Positions 16,102 to 24,333 of a stretch of 64,000 nucleotides of DNA are shown one piece after another (position 1 is the first letter of the stretch; every line of letters begins with the position of its first letter). The translations under genes and the position numbers were made by a program. Source of the stretch: DATAYA01 sp963754235 (lineage in GTDB: Bacteria > Pseudomonadota > Alphaproteobacteria > Acetobacterales > Acetobacteraceae); NCBI GenBank assembly GCA_963754235.1, contig CAVWFK010000036.1, positions 1-64,000 on the forward strand. Reading direction: 5' to 3'. A model generated the notes under the pieces. It did not search any database and was not told where the DNA came from. It saw nothing but the letters and a program-made list of their open reading frames with translations.

Positions 16102-17952
16102 GTGCCATCCACAATTCCGCAACCGGTCGTCGCGCAGCTCACCCGCGCCGCTATTTTTCTCGTCGTGACGGTGAACTCCGGGCCGGGACATGATGTCACC
16201 GTGCGGACCTTGTGTGGTGATGTGGCTGCTCTTTTGCGCGCCGTGGGCTTCCGTGCCCTCGACGGTCGGCTGTCATGTGTCATGGGGCTTGGCTCCGACG
16301 CATGGGACCGGCTCTTCGGTGTGCCGAAGCCGAAAGAATTGCATCCGTTCCGTGAAATCCGCGGCCGGCATCACGCCGTCGCTACGCCGGGCGACATCCT
16401 CTTTCATATCCGCGCCACGCGTATGGATCTGTGCTTCGAACTGGCGACACAGATCATGTCGCGGCTGAGCGGCGCAGTCTCCACGGTGGACGAAGTGCAT
16501 GGCTTCAACTACTTCGATGATCGTGACCTGATCGGTTTCGTGGACGGGACGGAGAACCCCGTGGAGCAGGCGGCGATTGACGCCACCATCATCGGCGAGG
16601 AGGATGCGGCGTTTGCCGGTGGGAGTTACGCGATCGTACAAAAGTACGTTCATGACCTAAAGGGATGGAACGCGCTGCCCGTTGAGGAGCAAGAGAGAAT
16701 TATCGGCAGACTCAAGCTGTCCGACATCGAACTGGACGATAGCGTGAAGCCAACCTCCGCGCACAATGCCTTGACGACGATTATTGAAGACGGAAAACAG
16801 CTGGAGATCGTGCGCGACAACATGCCGTTCGGCGACGTGGGGAAGGGGGAGTTCGGTACCTATTTCATCGGTTATGCCCGCTCCCCGCGGCGGATCGAGC
16901 AGATGCTCGTGAACATGTTTGTCGGCCGGCCAGCCGGCAACTATGACCGGCTTTTGGATTTCAGCCGCGCCGTCACTGGCACGCTGTTTTTTGTGCCGTC
17001 CGCGACGTTTCTGGAGAATGTGGTGGCCGCCGGGGGCGCGGCTCCAGCGATGACCGGCCCGCCTGCGAACGGAGGTGAGGCGGAGGCCAAATCCGTCCCC
17101 GGATGGTTCACTCGGAATCGGCTCGCTGAAGAACAGAGGCAAGACATGAACAATCTCCATCGGGAACTCGCCCCGATCTCCGATAAGGCATGGGAGCAGA
17201 TCGAAGAGGAGGCGTCGCGCACCCTCAAGCGCCACTTGGCGGCGCGGCGTGTCGTGGACGTGCTGGGCCCGAAGGGTCCCGAATTGTCGGCGGTCGGCAC
17301 CGGCCACCTCCGGCAGATCACGACGCCGGGCGATGGAATCCAAGCTGCGGCACGCGAGGCGAGGGCGCTCGTGGAATTGCGCGTTCCGTTCGATCTGACG
17401 CGCCAGGCGATTGACGATGTAGAGCGCGGCGCACTGGATTCAGACTGGTCGCCACTGAAGGTCGCGGCACGCAAAATTGCCTTCGCCGAAGACCACGCTG
17501 TCTTCGAAGGCTATGCCCCTGGGCAGATTCAGGGTTTCCGTCAAGGCACCAGCAACCCGACTTTGATGCTCCCGGCGGATGCGTGGAACTATCCGGATAC
17601 GGTCGCGCAGGCGGTAAGCCAATTACGCCTCGCCGGCGTCGATGGTCCCTATGTGCTCGTGCTGGGCGCCAATCCGTACACTGCAATCAGCGGAGCCAGT
17701 GCTGAGGGCTATCCGGTTCTGGAGCACATCCGGCGTCTCGTGGAGGGAGAGATCGTTTGGGCCCCAGCCATCGAGGGAGGTTTGGTACTGACCACCCGCG
17801 GCGGTGATTTTGAGTTGCACATCGGTCAGGACATCTCTATCGGTTACCTGAACCATTCTGAAGCCCTTGTTCAACTGTACCTGCAGGAAACCTTCGCGTT
17901 CCTGCTGCTGACAGCGGAAGCGTCCGTAATGCTCGCACCCCCGGAAAAATGA
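16102..17952 (+). CDS. DyP-type peroxidase fused in frame to a family 1 encapsulin shell protein
   Basis: One frame of 616 residues. Residues 1-305 are a B-type dye-decolourising haem peroxidase: GFVDGTENP (145-153) has catalytic Asp148, His221 in PTSAHNALTTI is the expected proximal haem ligand and Arg238 in VRDNMPFG the distal arginine. Residues 306-348 are a Gly/Ala/Pro-rich linker. Residues 349-616 match an HK97-fold encapsulin from its usual first residues (MNNLHRELAPISDKAW) to its end, 268 residues, a normal shell length. In known operons these are two genes and the peroxidase carries a C-terminal loading peptide; no such peptide is seen. The start is GTG at 16102 with AGGAG 6 nt upstream. 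Base composition is lower in GC than the neighbours. Confidence 0.9.
   Translation: MPSTIPQPVVAQLTRAAIFLVVTVNSGPGHDVTVRTLCGDVAALLRAVGFRALDGRLSCVMGLGSDAWDRLFGVPKPKELHPFREIRGRHHAVATPGDILFHIRATRMDLCFELATQIMSRLSGAVSTVDEVHGFNYFDDRDLIGFVDGTENPVEQAAIDATIIGEEDAAFAGGSYAIVQKYVHDLKGWNALPVEEQERIIGRLKLSDIELDDSVKPTSAHNALTTIIEDGKQLEIVRDNMPFGDVGKGEFGTYFIGYARSPRRIEQMLVNMFVGRPAGNYDRLLDFSRAVTGTLFFVPSATFLENVVAAGGAAPAMTGPPANGGEAEAKSVPGWFTRNRLAEEQRQDMNNLHRELAPISDKAWEQIEEEASRTLKRHLAARRVVDVLGPKGPELSAVGTGHLRQITTPGDGIQAAAREARALVELRVPFDLTRQAIDDVERGALDSDWSPLKVAARKIAFAEDHAVFEGYAPGQIQGFRQGTSNPTLMLPADAWNYPDTVAQAVSQLRLAGVDGPYVLVLGANPYTAISGASAEGYPVLEHIRRLVEGEIVWAPAIEGGLVLTTRGGDFELHIGQDISIGYLNHSEALVQLYLQETFAFLLLTAEASVMLAPPEK
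17135..17148 (+). promoter_or_regulatory. Internal ribosome-binding site and start codon for the encapsulin part
   Basis: AGAGG (17135-17139) lies 6 nt before an in-frame ATG (17146-17148) that is exactly the normal first codon of an encapsulin (MNNLHREL). If used, a free 268-residue shell protein would be made in addition to the fusion. The element looks like the leftover signal of an ancestral two-gene operon. Use in vivo is inference. Confidence 0.55.
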
Positions 17953-18006
17953 ACGGTCGGAGCATTTGCCTGACACCACAACGATGACCTTGTTCGCGGC
18001 AGCCCC

Positions 18007-18765
18007 TCACGCTCCTTGGCGCTTGACCGTGAGCGGGCCGGACGCCTGGCAGGTGGGCATCACCTCCAGCCGGTTGACGTTCACCCGCGCCGGCAGCGAA
18101 ATGACCCAGGCGACCGTCTCGGCGATGTCCTCGGGCGTCAGCGGGTCGGCCCCGGCGTAGAAGGCGCGCGCCCGTTCAAGGTCGCCGCCGAAGCGGACGG
18201 CGCTGAACTCGGTGCCGCCGACCAGCCCCGGTTCCAGATCGGTCACGCGCACGCCGGTCCCCACCAAATCGGCGCGCAGGTTGAGGCTGAACTGCCGCAC
18301 GAACGCCTTCGACGCGCCGTACACGTGCCCGCCCGGATACGGGTAGGTGCCGGCCGTGCTGCCGATGTTCACCACGTGCCCGCGATCGCGCGCGACCATG
18401 CCGGGCAGCAGCGCGCGCGTGACGTGCAGCAGGCCCAGCACATTGACCTCCACCATCCGGTCCCAATCCGCGAGCTTGGCCACCGGGGCCGGATCGAGGC
18501 CGAGGCCAAGGCCCGCGTTGTTGACCAGCACATCGACCTCGCGCCAACCCTCGGGCAGGCTTTCGGGCAGCGCCGCGACGGCGTCGTGCTCGGTCACGTC
18601 GAGCGCGAACGGGAGGAAACGCACGCCCAGCTCGCGGCCGAGCGCTTCCAGCCGGTCCAGCCGCCGGGCGGCGCCGATCACGCGCTGCCCGTCGGCCACG
18701 AGACGGCGCGCGATCGCTGTGCCGAACCCGGCGCTGGCGCCGGTGACCAGGATGGTGCGGGTCAC
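18007..18765 (-). CDS. Short-chain dehydrogenase/reductase, YdfG-like
   Basis: A 252-residue NAD(P)-dependent oxidoreductase. The cofactor motif TGASAGFG is at 7-14, NNAGLG near 86 and the catalytic YGASK near 155 with Ser about 13 residues before. Pattern and length resemble YdfG (serine/3-hydroxy acid dehydrogenase), but the substrate is not certain. The start is a GTG at 18763-18765 overlapping the ohr stop (GTGA), so the two are co-transcribed on the minus strand. Confidence 0.85.
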   Translation of the reverse strand: MTRTILVTGASAGFGTAIARRLVADGQRVIGAARRLDRLEALGRELGVRFLPFALDVTEHDAVAALPESLPEGWREVDVLVNNAGLGLGLDPAPVAKLADWDRMVEVNVLGLLHVTRALLPGMVARDRGHVVNIGSTAGTYPYPGGHVYGASKAFVRQFSLNLRADLVGTGVRVTDLEPGLVGGTEFSAVRFGGDLERARAFYAGADPLTPEDIAETVAWVISLPARVNVNRLEVMPTCQASGPLTVKRQGA

Positions 18766-19172
18766 GCGACTTCGAGCTTGACGTCGATGTTGCCGCGCGT
18801 CGCCTTCGAATACGGGCAGACCTGGTGCGCCTCTTGCATCAGCTTCTCGGCGGTCGCGCGATCGATCCCGGGCAGCGAGCCGCGCAGCTTGACCGCGAGG
18901 AAGAAGCCGCTGTCGTTCTTGTCGATGGTGACGTCGGCGGTGACGCGGATCTCCTTCGGTTGCACCTTCGCCTGGCTCGCGACCAGACCCAGCGCGCCGC
19001 CGAAGCAGGCGGAGTAGCCGGCGGCGAACAGATCCTCGGGGTTGCCGGCGCCGGGCTTGCCGGAGCCGCCCAGCTCCTTCGGCATGGCGAGGTCGAGCTT
19101 CACCACGCCGTCGCTGCTCTCGACATGGCCGTTGCGGCCGGCGACCGAGGTGGCGCTTGCGGTATAGGCCAT
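18762..19172 (-). CDS. ohr: Organic hydroperoxide resistance protein (Ohr/OsmC family)
   Basis: Thiol peroxidase of 136 residues that reduces organic hydroperoxides. The two reactive cysteines are Cys56 (YSACFGGAL) and Cys119 (VCPYSKATRGN), the Ohr rather than OsmC pattern. An AGGAG site lies 8 nt before the ATG. It heads a two-gene operon with an SDR. No MarR-type OhrR gene is beside it. It is divergent from a metallo-beta-lactamase-fold gene. Confidence 0.9.
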   Translation of the reverse strand: MAYTASATSVAGRNGHVESSDGVVKLDLAMPKELGGSGKPGAGNPEDLFAAGYSACFGGALGLVASQAKVQPKEIRVTADVTIDKNDSGFFLAVKLRGSLPGIDRATAEKLMQEAHQVCPYSKATRGNIDVKLEVA

Positions 19173-19238
19173 GCGTTCGCTCCTGTTGTTGCGTGCGGTT
19201 GTTGCGTGCAGGGGGGAGGTGGGGTTCCTCTGCCGCGT

Positions 19239-20201
19239 GTGAAACCCGTCGCATTCTTCCACGGCGCGCATCCCGGTGCCAATGCGGCGCTGCTGCTTGG
19301 GCCCCGGCCGGTGCTGGTGGATAGCGGCTTCGGCAGCCAGACGGACGCGCTCGCCGCCTGGCTGCGCGGGCAGGGTGCGGCACCCGAACGGCTGGCGCTG
19401 GTGGTCAACACCCACCACCACAGCGATCACGTCGGCGGCAATGTTCTGTTCCACCGCCTCGGCGTGCCGATCGCGGCGCACGAAGCCGATGCCGCGCTTG
19501 TGAACGCGCGTGACCCGGACGCGTGCAGTGCCGCGTGGCTGCGCCAGCCGGTGCCGCCCTATGCGGTGGCGCGGCCGCTGGCGGAGGGCGACGAGATCGA
19601 CACCGGCGCCGCGGTCTGGCGGGTGCTGCACACGCCCGGCCACACGTTCGGCCATATCAGCCTGTGGTGCGCGCGGGCGCGAATGTTGATCGCGGGCGAC
19701 ACGGTGCATGCCGAGGATGTCGGCTGGCTCGCGCCCTGCCGCGACGGGCCGCGGACGCTCGCGTGGATGCGCGCAAGCGTGGCGCGCCTCGCGGCACTGG
19801 ACGTGAGCGTGTCGCTGTCCGGCCACGGTCCGCCCTGCCGCGACTTCGCCGCCGCCTGCGCCGTTGCCGAGATGCGGCTGGCGCGCTGGGAACGCGAGCC
19901 GGAGCGAATGGCGCGGCACGCCTGCAAGCGCGTGTTCGCCTCGGCGCTGATGATTGCGGGCGGGATGACGGAGGCGGGATTGCGCGCGCATTTGCTCGGC
20001 GCGCCGTGGTTTTGCGATCACGCGCGGGCGGCGTTCGGCGTCGAGCCGGCGGAGTTCGTGGCGCCGATGATCGCCGAGATGCTGCGCTCCGGCGCGGCCG
20101 AGTGGCGTGCGGGCCGGCTGGTGGCGACGGCACCGCACGACGTGGTGCCGGCGGGCTGGGCCGCTTCGGTGCCGATGCCGGCGGATTGGCCGCCGCAATG
20201 A
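19239..20201 (+). CDS. MBL-fold metallohydrolase
   Basis: A 320-residue metallo-beta-lactamase-fold protein. The metal site THHHSDHVGG is at residues 58-67, with later ligands HTPGHTFGH near 130 and AGDTVH near 150, and GHGPP near 190. A helical C-terminal domain (about 220-320) follows. Similar proteins hydrolyse thioesters, lactones or phosphodiesters; the substrate is unknown. A GTG start at 19239 gives the first strand VKPVAFFHG; no ATG is available nearby and the GGGGGAGG upstream is rather distant. Confidence 0.8.
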   Translation: MKPVAFFHGAHPGANAALLLGPRPVLVDSGFGSQTDALAAWLRGQGAAPERLALVVNTHHHSDHVGGNVLFHRLGVPIAAHEADAALVNARDPDACSAAWLRQPVPPYAVARPLAEGDEIDTGAAVWRVLHTPGHTFGHISLWCARARMLIAGDTVHAEDVGWLAPCRDGPRTLAWMRASVARLAALDVSVSLSGHGPPCRDFAAACAVAEMRLARWEREPERMARHACKRVFASALMIAGGMTEAGLRAHLLGAPWFCDHARAAFGVEPAEFVAPMIAEMLRSGAAEWRAGRLVATAPHDVVPAGWAASVPMPADWPPQ

Positions 20202-20202
20202 A

Positions 20203-21024
20203 TTAGGGATTCGATTCTTTGTTATACCGCTCGAACATCGCGGCGGCGATTTCCGGGCTGCTCGGCCACTGGCCGCGCCGTTGCCCGGCATGGGTCTGAT
20301 AAGTGTCCAGCCGGTCGGGGTCGGGCTGCACCACCTTGCCCGCTTGCAGGAACAGCAAACCCGCCTTGTCGGTCGGCATCCGCGCAACAAAGGCGTCGGC
20401 GTCGTCAAGAACCTGCCGCAAGCGCGTCATGGTCGCGGCAGGGTCAACGGGCGGGTCGCTCGCCACGCGCCGGAAATCCGCTTCCGTGTAGCGGCCAAGG
20501 CGGCGAACCTCGTTGATAAGCCCCTCCGGCGTAAAGCCGAGCGACTTGCCGACGGCGGCCCACACCACGGCCCCAAGCGGCAGAACGCGGTCATGGATCG
20601 TCAGCAAGTCCACCACGTCGCGCGGCTCCCGCCGTCCGGCCGCGGCCATCACCTTGTTGGTGGCGAGGTCAACCGGATGCAGCACATAGCCGAATGCCTC
20701 GTCCGGCATCGTCGGGAAAAACCGGTAGTCGGCGTCAACCGCCCATTCCAGCTTCGTCGTCTCGCCGCCTTTTCGGGCAACGACCGCATACATCGCCGGC
20801 TCGCGCCGCAGCCATTGCAGTTCGAAGCCGTCGGCCTGCAATGTGGCGCCATCTTCCTGCACCGCGCGCGCCACCCGTTCCTCGCGGTCGTGGAAAACGT
20901 CGATGTCGCCGGAATAACGCGGCGCGTCCCGGTTCAAAGGAGTGCTGCCCGCGACATAGCTTTCCGGGTCGCGGTGCGCGGCGAGCAAGCGCAGGATATC
21001 CGATTGAATTCTAGTGAGGGGCAC
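20203..21024 (-). CDS. Nucleotidyltransferase-fold protein (AbiEii-like toxin candidate)
   Basis: A 273-residue protein with the minimal nucleotidyltransferase signature: GST near 26 followed by SGDIDVFHD with Asp40 and Asp42. A third acidic residue lies in KLEWAVDADY near 96, and a helical C-terminal half follows. Such proteins act as toxins or antitoxins that transfer nucleotides to RNA or protein. The start is GTG at 21022-21024 and overlaps the upstream 71-residue gene by 14 nt. Its direction is convergent with the MBL gene. Confidence 0.72.
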   Translation of the reverse strand: MPLTRIQSDILRLLAAHRDPESYVAGSTPLNRDAPRYSGDIDVFHDREERVARAVQEDGATLQADGFELQWLRREPAMYAVVARKGGETTKLEWAVDADYRFFPTMPDEAFGYVLHPVDLATNKVMAAAGRREPRDVVDLLTIHDRVLPLGAVVWAAVGKSLGFTPEGLINEVRRLGRYTEADFRRVASDPPVDPAATMTRLRQVLDDADAFVARMPTDKAGLLFLQAGKVVQPDPDRLDTYQTHAGQRRGQWPSSPEIAAAMFERYNKESNP

Positions 21025-21226
21025 GGCACGCGTTCTCGATCTGCTCCGCCAGCCGCCGCGCCCGCAGGTCGCCTTCTACCCGCAGGCTGCGGGTAATCGC
21101 GAGCGCATCTGCGGGTGTCGGCTCGGGCACCGGACGGCTGCTCCATAAGGCGGTTGCCCCGAAATCCGCAAACGCCTGCCGGTAGAGCGTCGCAAAATCC
21201 TCCGCCTGTCCTGGTTCCTTGCTCAT
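21011..21226 (-). CDS. Small partner protein of the nucleotidyltransferase (antitoxin candidate)
   Basis: A 71-residue helical protein with LYRQAFADFGATALW near 14 and DALAITRSLRVEGDLRARRL near 40. The same type of small gene commonly precedes this nucleotidyltransferase family. An AAGGA site is 4-5 nt before the ATG, and the 3' end overlaps the toxin candidate by 14 nt. Its role as neutralising partner is inference from arrangement; it has no evident DNA-binding domain. Confidence 0.6.
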   Translation of the reverse strand: MSKEPGQAEDFATLYRQAFADFGATALWSSRPVPEPTPADALAITRSLRVEGDLRARRLAEQIENACRAPH

Positions 21227-21282
21227 GGCGTCCTTAATACCAACTCGCTGATGGAGCTGAAATAAATGGCTGTTCTTGCTTA

Positions 21283-21457
21283 TCATGCAAGGGACGTCGG
21301 CGCTTCCGCCGTCAGGCCGGGAACGGTCGCGAGTCTGTGCCGCGCCTCGCGGATGCGCTTCCGCCGCGGCTCCCCGAGCGTCCTTCCCCACCCCTCGGCA
21401 CCCAGCCACGCTACCCGCCCGGCCGCGATCGTGGCGGCCACGCGCGGCGCGTTCCAG
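21283..21457 (-). pseudogene. Detached 3' fragment of a phnM-like gene
   Basis: The minus-strand reading NAPRVAATIAAGRVAWLG and AEGWGRTL nearly repeats the end of the phnM paralogue at 22192-23380. It then continues for about 30 residues with a basic C-terminal tail and a stop. The nucleotide match to about 22230-22300 is roughly 90 percent over some 70 bases. It has no start of its own. The VapBC module lies between the two copies. The rest of the 279-bp gap upstream of vapC shows no other gene. Confidence 0.65.
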
Positions 21458-21505
21458 CGAACACTGTCCAGGGACGAAGGCCACGCGCCTTTCCTTCTGC
21501 CCATG

Positions 21506-21913
21506 TCAGCTCGCCGCACGAAACGGATTGACGATGCGCAGCCGGCCATCGAGCGCCATCCCGTGCTGCATGTCTTCCGACCACAACGTGTCACAATCGG
21601 CATGGAGAGCGGAGGCCGCGATCATGGCGTCATAGACTGAGAGATTGTAGCGCTCGGCCAGCGCCAAGCCAGTTTCGTGCATCTCGACCGTAAGGGGGTG
21701 AACGGTCAGCAAGCCGCGCAAGATGGACAGCAACGAATGGGTATCCTGCCATGACATTCGCATCTTACGGCGGGCGACCTTGGCAAGCTCGTTCAACACC
21801 TGAACGCTGATCGCGCCGCCGCGGCCGATGATCGCCTCTGCCTGGTCCGCCTTCACCGCATCCCCGGACGCAATATAGATGAGGACATTGGTGTCGAAGA
21901 AGCTAGCGGGCAT
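21506..21913 (-). CDS. vapC: VapC-type PIN-domain ribonuclease toxin
   Basis: A 135-residue PIN-domain protein. The four acidic metal ligands are visible: Asp7 (FFDTNVLIY), Glu42 (VLNELAKV), Asp95 (VYDAMIAAS) and Asp114 (WSEDMQ). It would cleave RNA when not bound by its antitoxin. It overlaps vapB by 11 nt. The module lies in a region of duplicated phnM sequence, which suggests recent insertion. Confidence 0.88.
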   Translation of the reverse strand: MPASFFDTNVLIYIASGDAVKADQAEAIIGRGGAISVQVLNELAKVARRKMRMSWQDTHSLLSILRGLLTVHPLTVEMHETGLALAERYNLSVYDAMIAASALHADCDTLWSEDMQHGMALDGRLRIVNPFRAAS

Positions 21914-22133
21914 TCGCCTCGTCCCGGTCGAACTTGAAATCGGGAGGAAGGCGGCCGCGGAACGCGCGTAGCCGTCTCAGCAATTCCGCACGGCCAGGTT
22001 TGCGCGCAACGGCCAGTTCCCGCGCGTCGGCGACGTGGATTTCGATCTCATCACCTTCCTTGAGTTCGAGCGCCTCGACCACGGCCGCAGGGAGGCGGAC
22101 GGCGAGGCTGTTACCCCATTTGGCGACCAGCAT
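21903..22133 (-). CDS. vapB: VapB-type antitoxin with AbrB/MazE DNA-binding domain
   Basis: A 76-residue antitoxin. The swapped-hairpin AbrB domain covers residues 1-45 (AKWGNSLAVRLPAAVVEAL, then KEGDEIEIHV), and the C-terminal part (PPDFKFDRDEANAR) should wrap the toxin. A GGGAG site lies 6 nt before the ATG at 22131-22133. It is expected to repress its own promoter; a 10-bp inverted repeat stands directly upstream. Confidence 0.85.
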   Translation of the reverse strand: MLVAKWGNSLAVRLPAAVVEALELKEGDEIEIHVADARELAVARKPGRAELLRRLRAFRGRLPPDFKFDRDEANAR

Positions 22134-22149
22134 CTTGATCTCCCGGTAT

Positions 22150-22177
22150 GGATATACATGCGAAGAAATGTGTATCC
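22150..22177. promoter_or_regulatory. Inverted-repeat operator candidate upstream of vapB
   Basis: Arms GGATATACAT (22150-22159) and ATGTGTATCC (22168-22177) pair with one mismatch across an 8-bp spacer. The element begins 17 bp before the vapB start and is AT-rich. This is the expected place and form of a VapBC autoregulatory site. Confidence 0.6.
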
Positions 22178-22191
22178 AAGGGCGCGGCAAA

Positions 22192-23380
22192 TCAACGGAA
22201 AGGTGCTGCATTGCAGGCGGACCCGGCGAGCGTCCTTCCCCACCCCTCGGCGCCCAGCCACGCCACCCGCCCGGCCGCGATCGTGGCGACGAGGCGCGGC
22301 GTGGCCCCCCGCATCGGCGACCAGCAGCAGATCGGCGCGCTTGCCGGCCGCGATCGTGCCGCGATCGGCGAGCCCGCAGGCTGCCGCCGGATTGGCCGAA
22401 ACGAGCCGCCACGCCGCCGCCAGATCGCGCACGCCACGCGACGCCAGCACGAACGCCGCGCGCAGCATCGCCGGATAGAAATAGTCGCTGGAGAGCACGG
22501 TGCAGAGTCCGGCCTCGGCGAGCCGCGCCGCCGACGCCCAGCCGAGATGCGAGCGCCCGCGCACCACGTTGGGGCTGCCCATCACCACCCAGTCGCCCGC
22601 TTCGCGCGCGGCCTCGGCGACCGCCTCCGCCATCGGGAACTCGCAGATGCGCGCGCCGCGGGCGCGGAAGGCGGCGCGCGTCGCGATGCTTTCGTCGTCG
22701 TGGCTCGCCATCGGCAGCCCGGCCGCTCGCGCCGCCGCCGCGATCGCGTCGAGCCCGGCCGGAACGGCACCGGCACCCCTCTCCACCCTGGCCGCGAGCG
22801 CGCGGAACGCCTCAAGCGTCATGCCGGCGCGCTCGCCGTATTTCGCGCCCAACACCGGGTCGGCGATCCGGCGCAGGATCGTCGGCGTGTGGTCGTTGAA
22901 CGCCAGCAGATGCACGCGGCCGCCGGCAATGTCGGCGCGCGCCATGTCGAGTGCCGCGACGTTGAACGCCTCCCAGCGCAGATGGATGCGCATGTCGCAC
23001 ACGGCGCGTGCGCGGTGCGCCTCCATCGCGTCGAGCAGCGCGCGCCACGTCTCGGCACCACGCAGCCCGGGCTCCCAGGAGAGCGTGACACCGTGATAGG
23101 CGGTGGTGATGCCGTTCGCCAGCAGCTGCGCTTCGGTATCGGCCAGCGCGACGGACGGCGGAAAATCCACGCCCGGCCGCGGCTGCAATTGCCGCTCGAA
23201 CGCATCGCCGTGGATATCGACGATGCCGGGCAGCACCAGCAGGCCGCGCGCATCGATCGCGCAACCGGCCTCGGCACACCCGATGGCCGCGATCCGACCC
23301 TCGGCCAGCAGCAGATCGGCCGTTTCCCAATTCCCCTCGCCGAGCAGCAGGCGGCCGCCGATGACACCGAGCGGCGTCAC
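22192..23380 (-). pseudogene. Second PhnM-like amidohydrolase, frameshifted near its 3' end
   Basis: Paralogue of alpha-D-ribose 1-methylphosphonate 5-triphosphate diphosphatase. The metal-dependent hydrolase core is complete: LVLPGIVDIHGDAFER near 47, MASHDDES near 245 and SSDYFYPAM near 310. The start is GTG at 23378-23380, overlapping the phnF stop. The frame breaks at a run of six C (22305-22310): removal of one base restores ATPRLVATIAAGRVAWLG and the normal C-terminus, ending at 22192. Uncorrected, translation runs into sequence antisense to nothing recognisable and over vapB. A sequencing error at the homopolymer is possible. A complete canonical phnM lies at 28986. Confidence 0.75.
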
Positions 23381-24120
23381 GGCTCGCACACGATCTGCAC
23401 GCGCGGCGTCGGATAGCGGGCCAGGCAGAACTCGATCACGCGCCCGTCGCGATCGACGTTGACGTTCTCGCACACCAGCAGCGGCCGCGAGCGCGGCATC
23501 CTCAGCAGCCGTACCTCCTCCGCATTCGGCAGCCGCGCGGTCACGCGCGTCACCTGGCGCAGATAGTCGGCAACTCCGACCCGCCGCAGGGCGGCGGTGA
23601 TCGAAGGCGTCTCGTGCAGCGCCGCCAGCAGCCCGGGCAGGCGGGCGGCGGGGAAATGGTGCGAACCGAGGCTGACCGGCCGCGCATCGGCAAAGCCGAG
23701 GCGCTCCATCAACACGACCCGCCCGCGCGCGCGCAGGCCGAGGGCGGACGCGACCTCGCGCTCGGCCGGCACTTCGGCAAGCCGCAGCACCTGGCCCGAG
23801 GGTTCCTTGTTGTGGCGGCGGATCCATTCCGAGAAGCGCGTGCGGGGCGAGACGTTGTACTCGAGCACGTCTTCGGCCACGAAAGCGCCGCGGCCCTGCT
23901 CGACCCGCACCAGGCCGCCGCGCGACAGCTCTTCCATCGCCCGGCGCACGGTATGGCGATTGACGCCGAAGCGAGAAGCGAGCTGCGCCTCGGTGGGCAG
24001 CCGCGCGCCGGGCGCCGCGCCGCCCGTGATCTCGCGCCCCAGCGTCTCGGTAATGCGCCGCCACACGGCGACCCCGCGCGCCGTGCCGAGCGCCGGTTCG
24101 GGGATTGGAATGTCACTCAA
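23377..24120 (-). CDS. phnF: GntR-family phosphonate operon regulator PhnF
   Basis: A 247-residue transcription factor. The N-terminal winged HTH is LPTEAQLASRFGVNRHTVRRAM (41-62), split here by description only; the C-terminal half is a UTRA ligand-binding domain. It is divergent from phnGHIJK and translationally coupled to the phnM paralogue, so it most likely controls the C-P lyase genes. The start appears to be TTG at 24118-24120, since no in-frame ATG or GTG gives the full N-terminus; no good ribosome-binding site is seen. Confidence 0.88.
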   Translation of the reverse strand: MSDIPIPEPALGTARGVAVWRRITETLGREITGGAAPGARLPTEAQLASRFGVNRHTVRRAMEELSRGGLVRVEQGRGAFVAEDVLEYNVSPRTRFSEWIRRHNKEPSGQVLRLAEVPAEREVASALGLRARGRVVLMERLGFADARPVSLGSHHFPAARLPGLLAALHETPSITAALRRVGVADYLRQVTRVTARLPNAEEVRLLRMPRSRPLLVCENVNVDRDGRVIEFCLARYPTPRVQIVCEP

Positions 24121-24154
24121 GGAACGTGGCCATTATTGGCATTGCAGCAATACC

Positions 24155-24271
24155 GTCATGGTCGGCGAAGGCCGACCATCCACGTCTTTCGTGACGCGGC
24201 AAAGTCGTGGATGCTCGGCCGGAGCCTGTCCTCGGGCGGGCCTTCGGCCCGACCCGGGGGCCGAGCATGAC
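24155..24271. repeat. Interspersed palindromic repeat, family A, 117-bp form
   Basis: Nearly identical to the copy at 941-1057, including the GTCATGGTCGGC start and GCCGAGCATGAC end. It fills much of the divergent phnF-phnG intergenic region and therefore separates the two promoters. Confidence 0.85.
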
Positions 24272-24333
24272 GGGCTGGTTAGAGCGATCGCTCCGGGCAT
24301 TGCGACTTGACGCTTAACGGAGAGGCGTCTAGC

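Noticed and set aside
20203..22133. A defence island (abortive infection plus TA)
   Set aside because: Only two small two-gene modules are present; no restriction, CBASS, retron or other defence gene accompanies them.
22148..23416. Long plus-strand frame opposite the phnM paralogue
   Set aside because: Mirror frame of a recognisable amidohydrolase; Arg/His/Ala-rich with no domain.
24155..24271. Family A repeat read as a protein segment (ADHPRL-type peptides)
   Set aside because: The same peptide appears at each copy in different contexts because the DNA repeats; no independent coding evidence.
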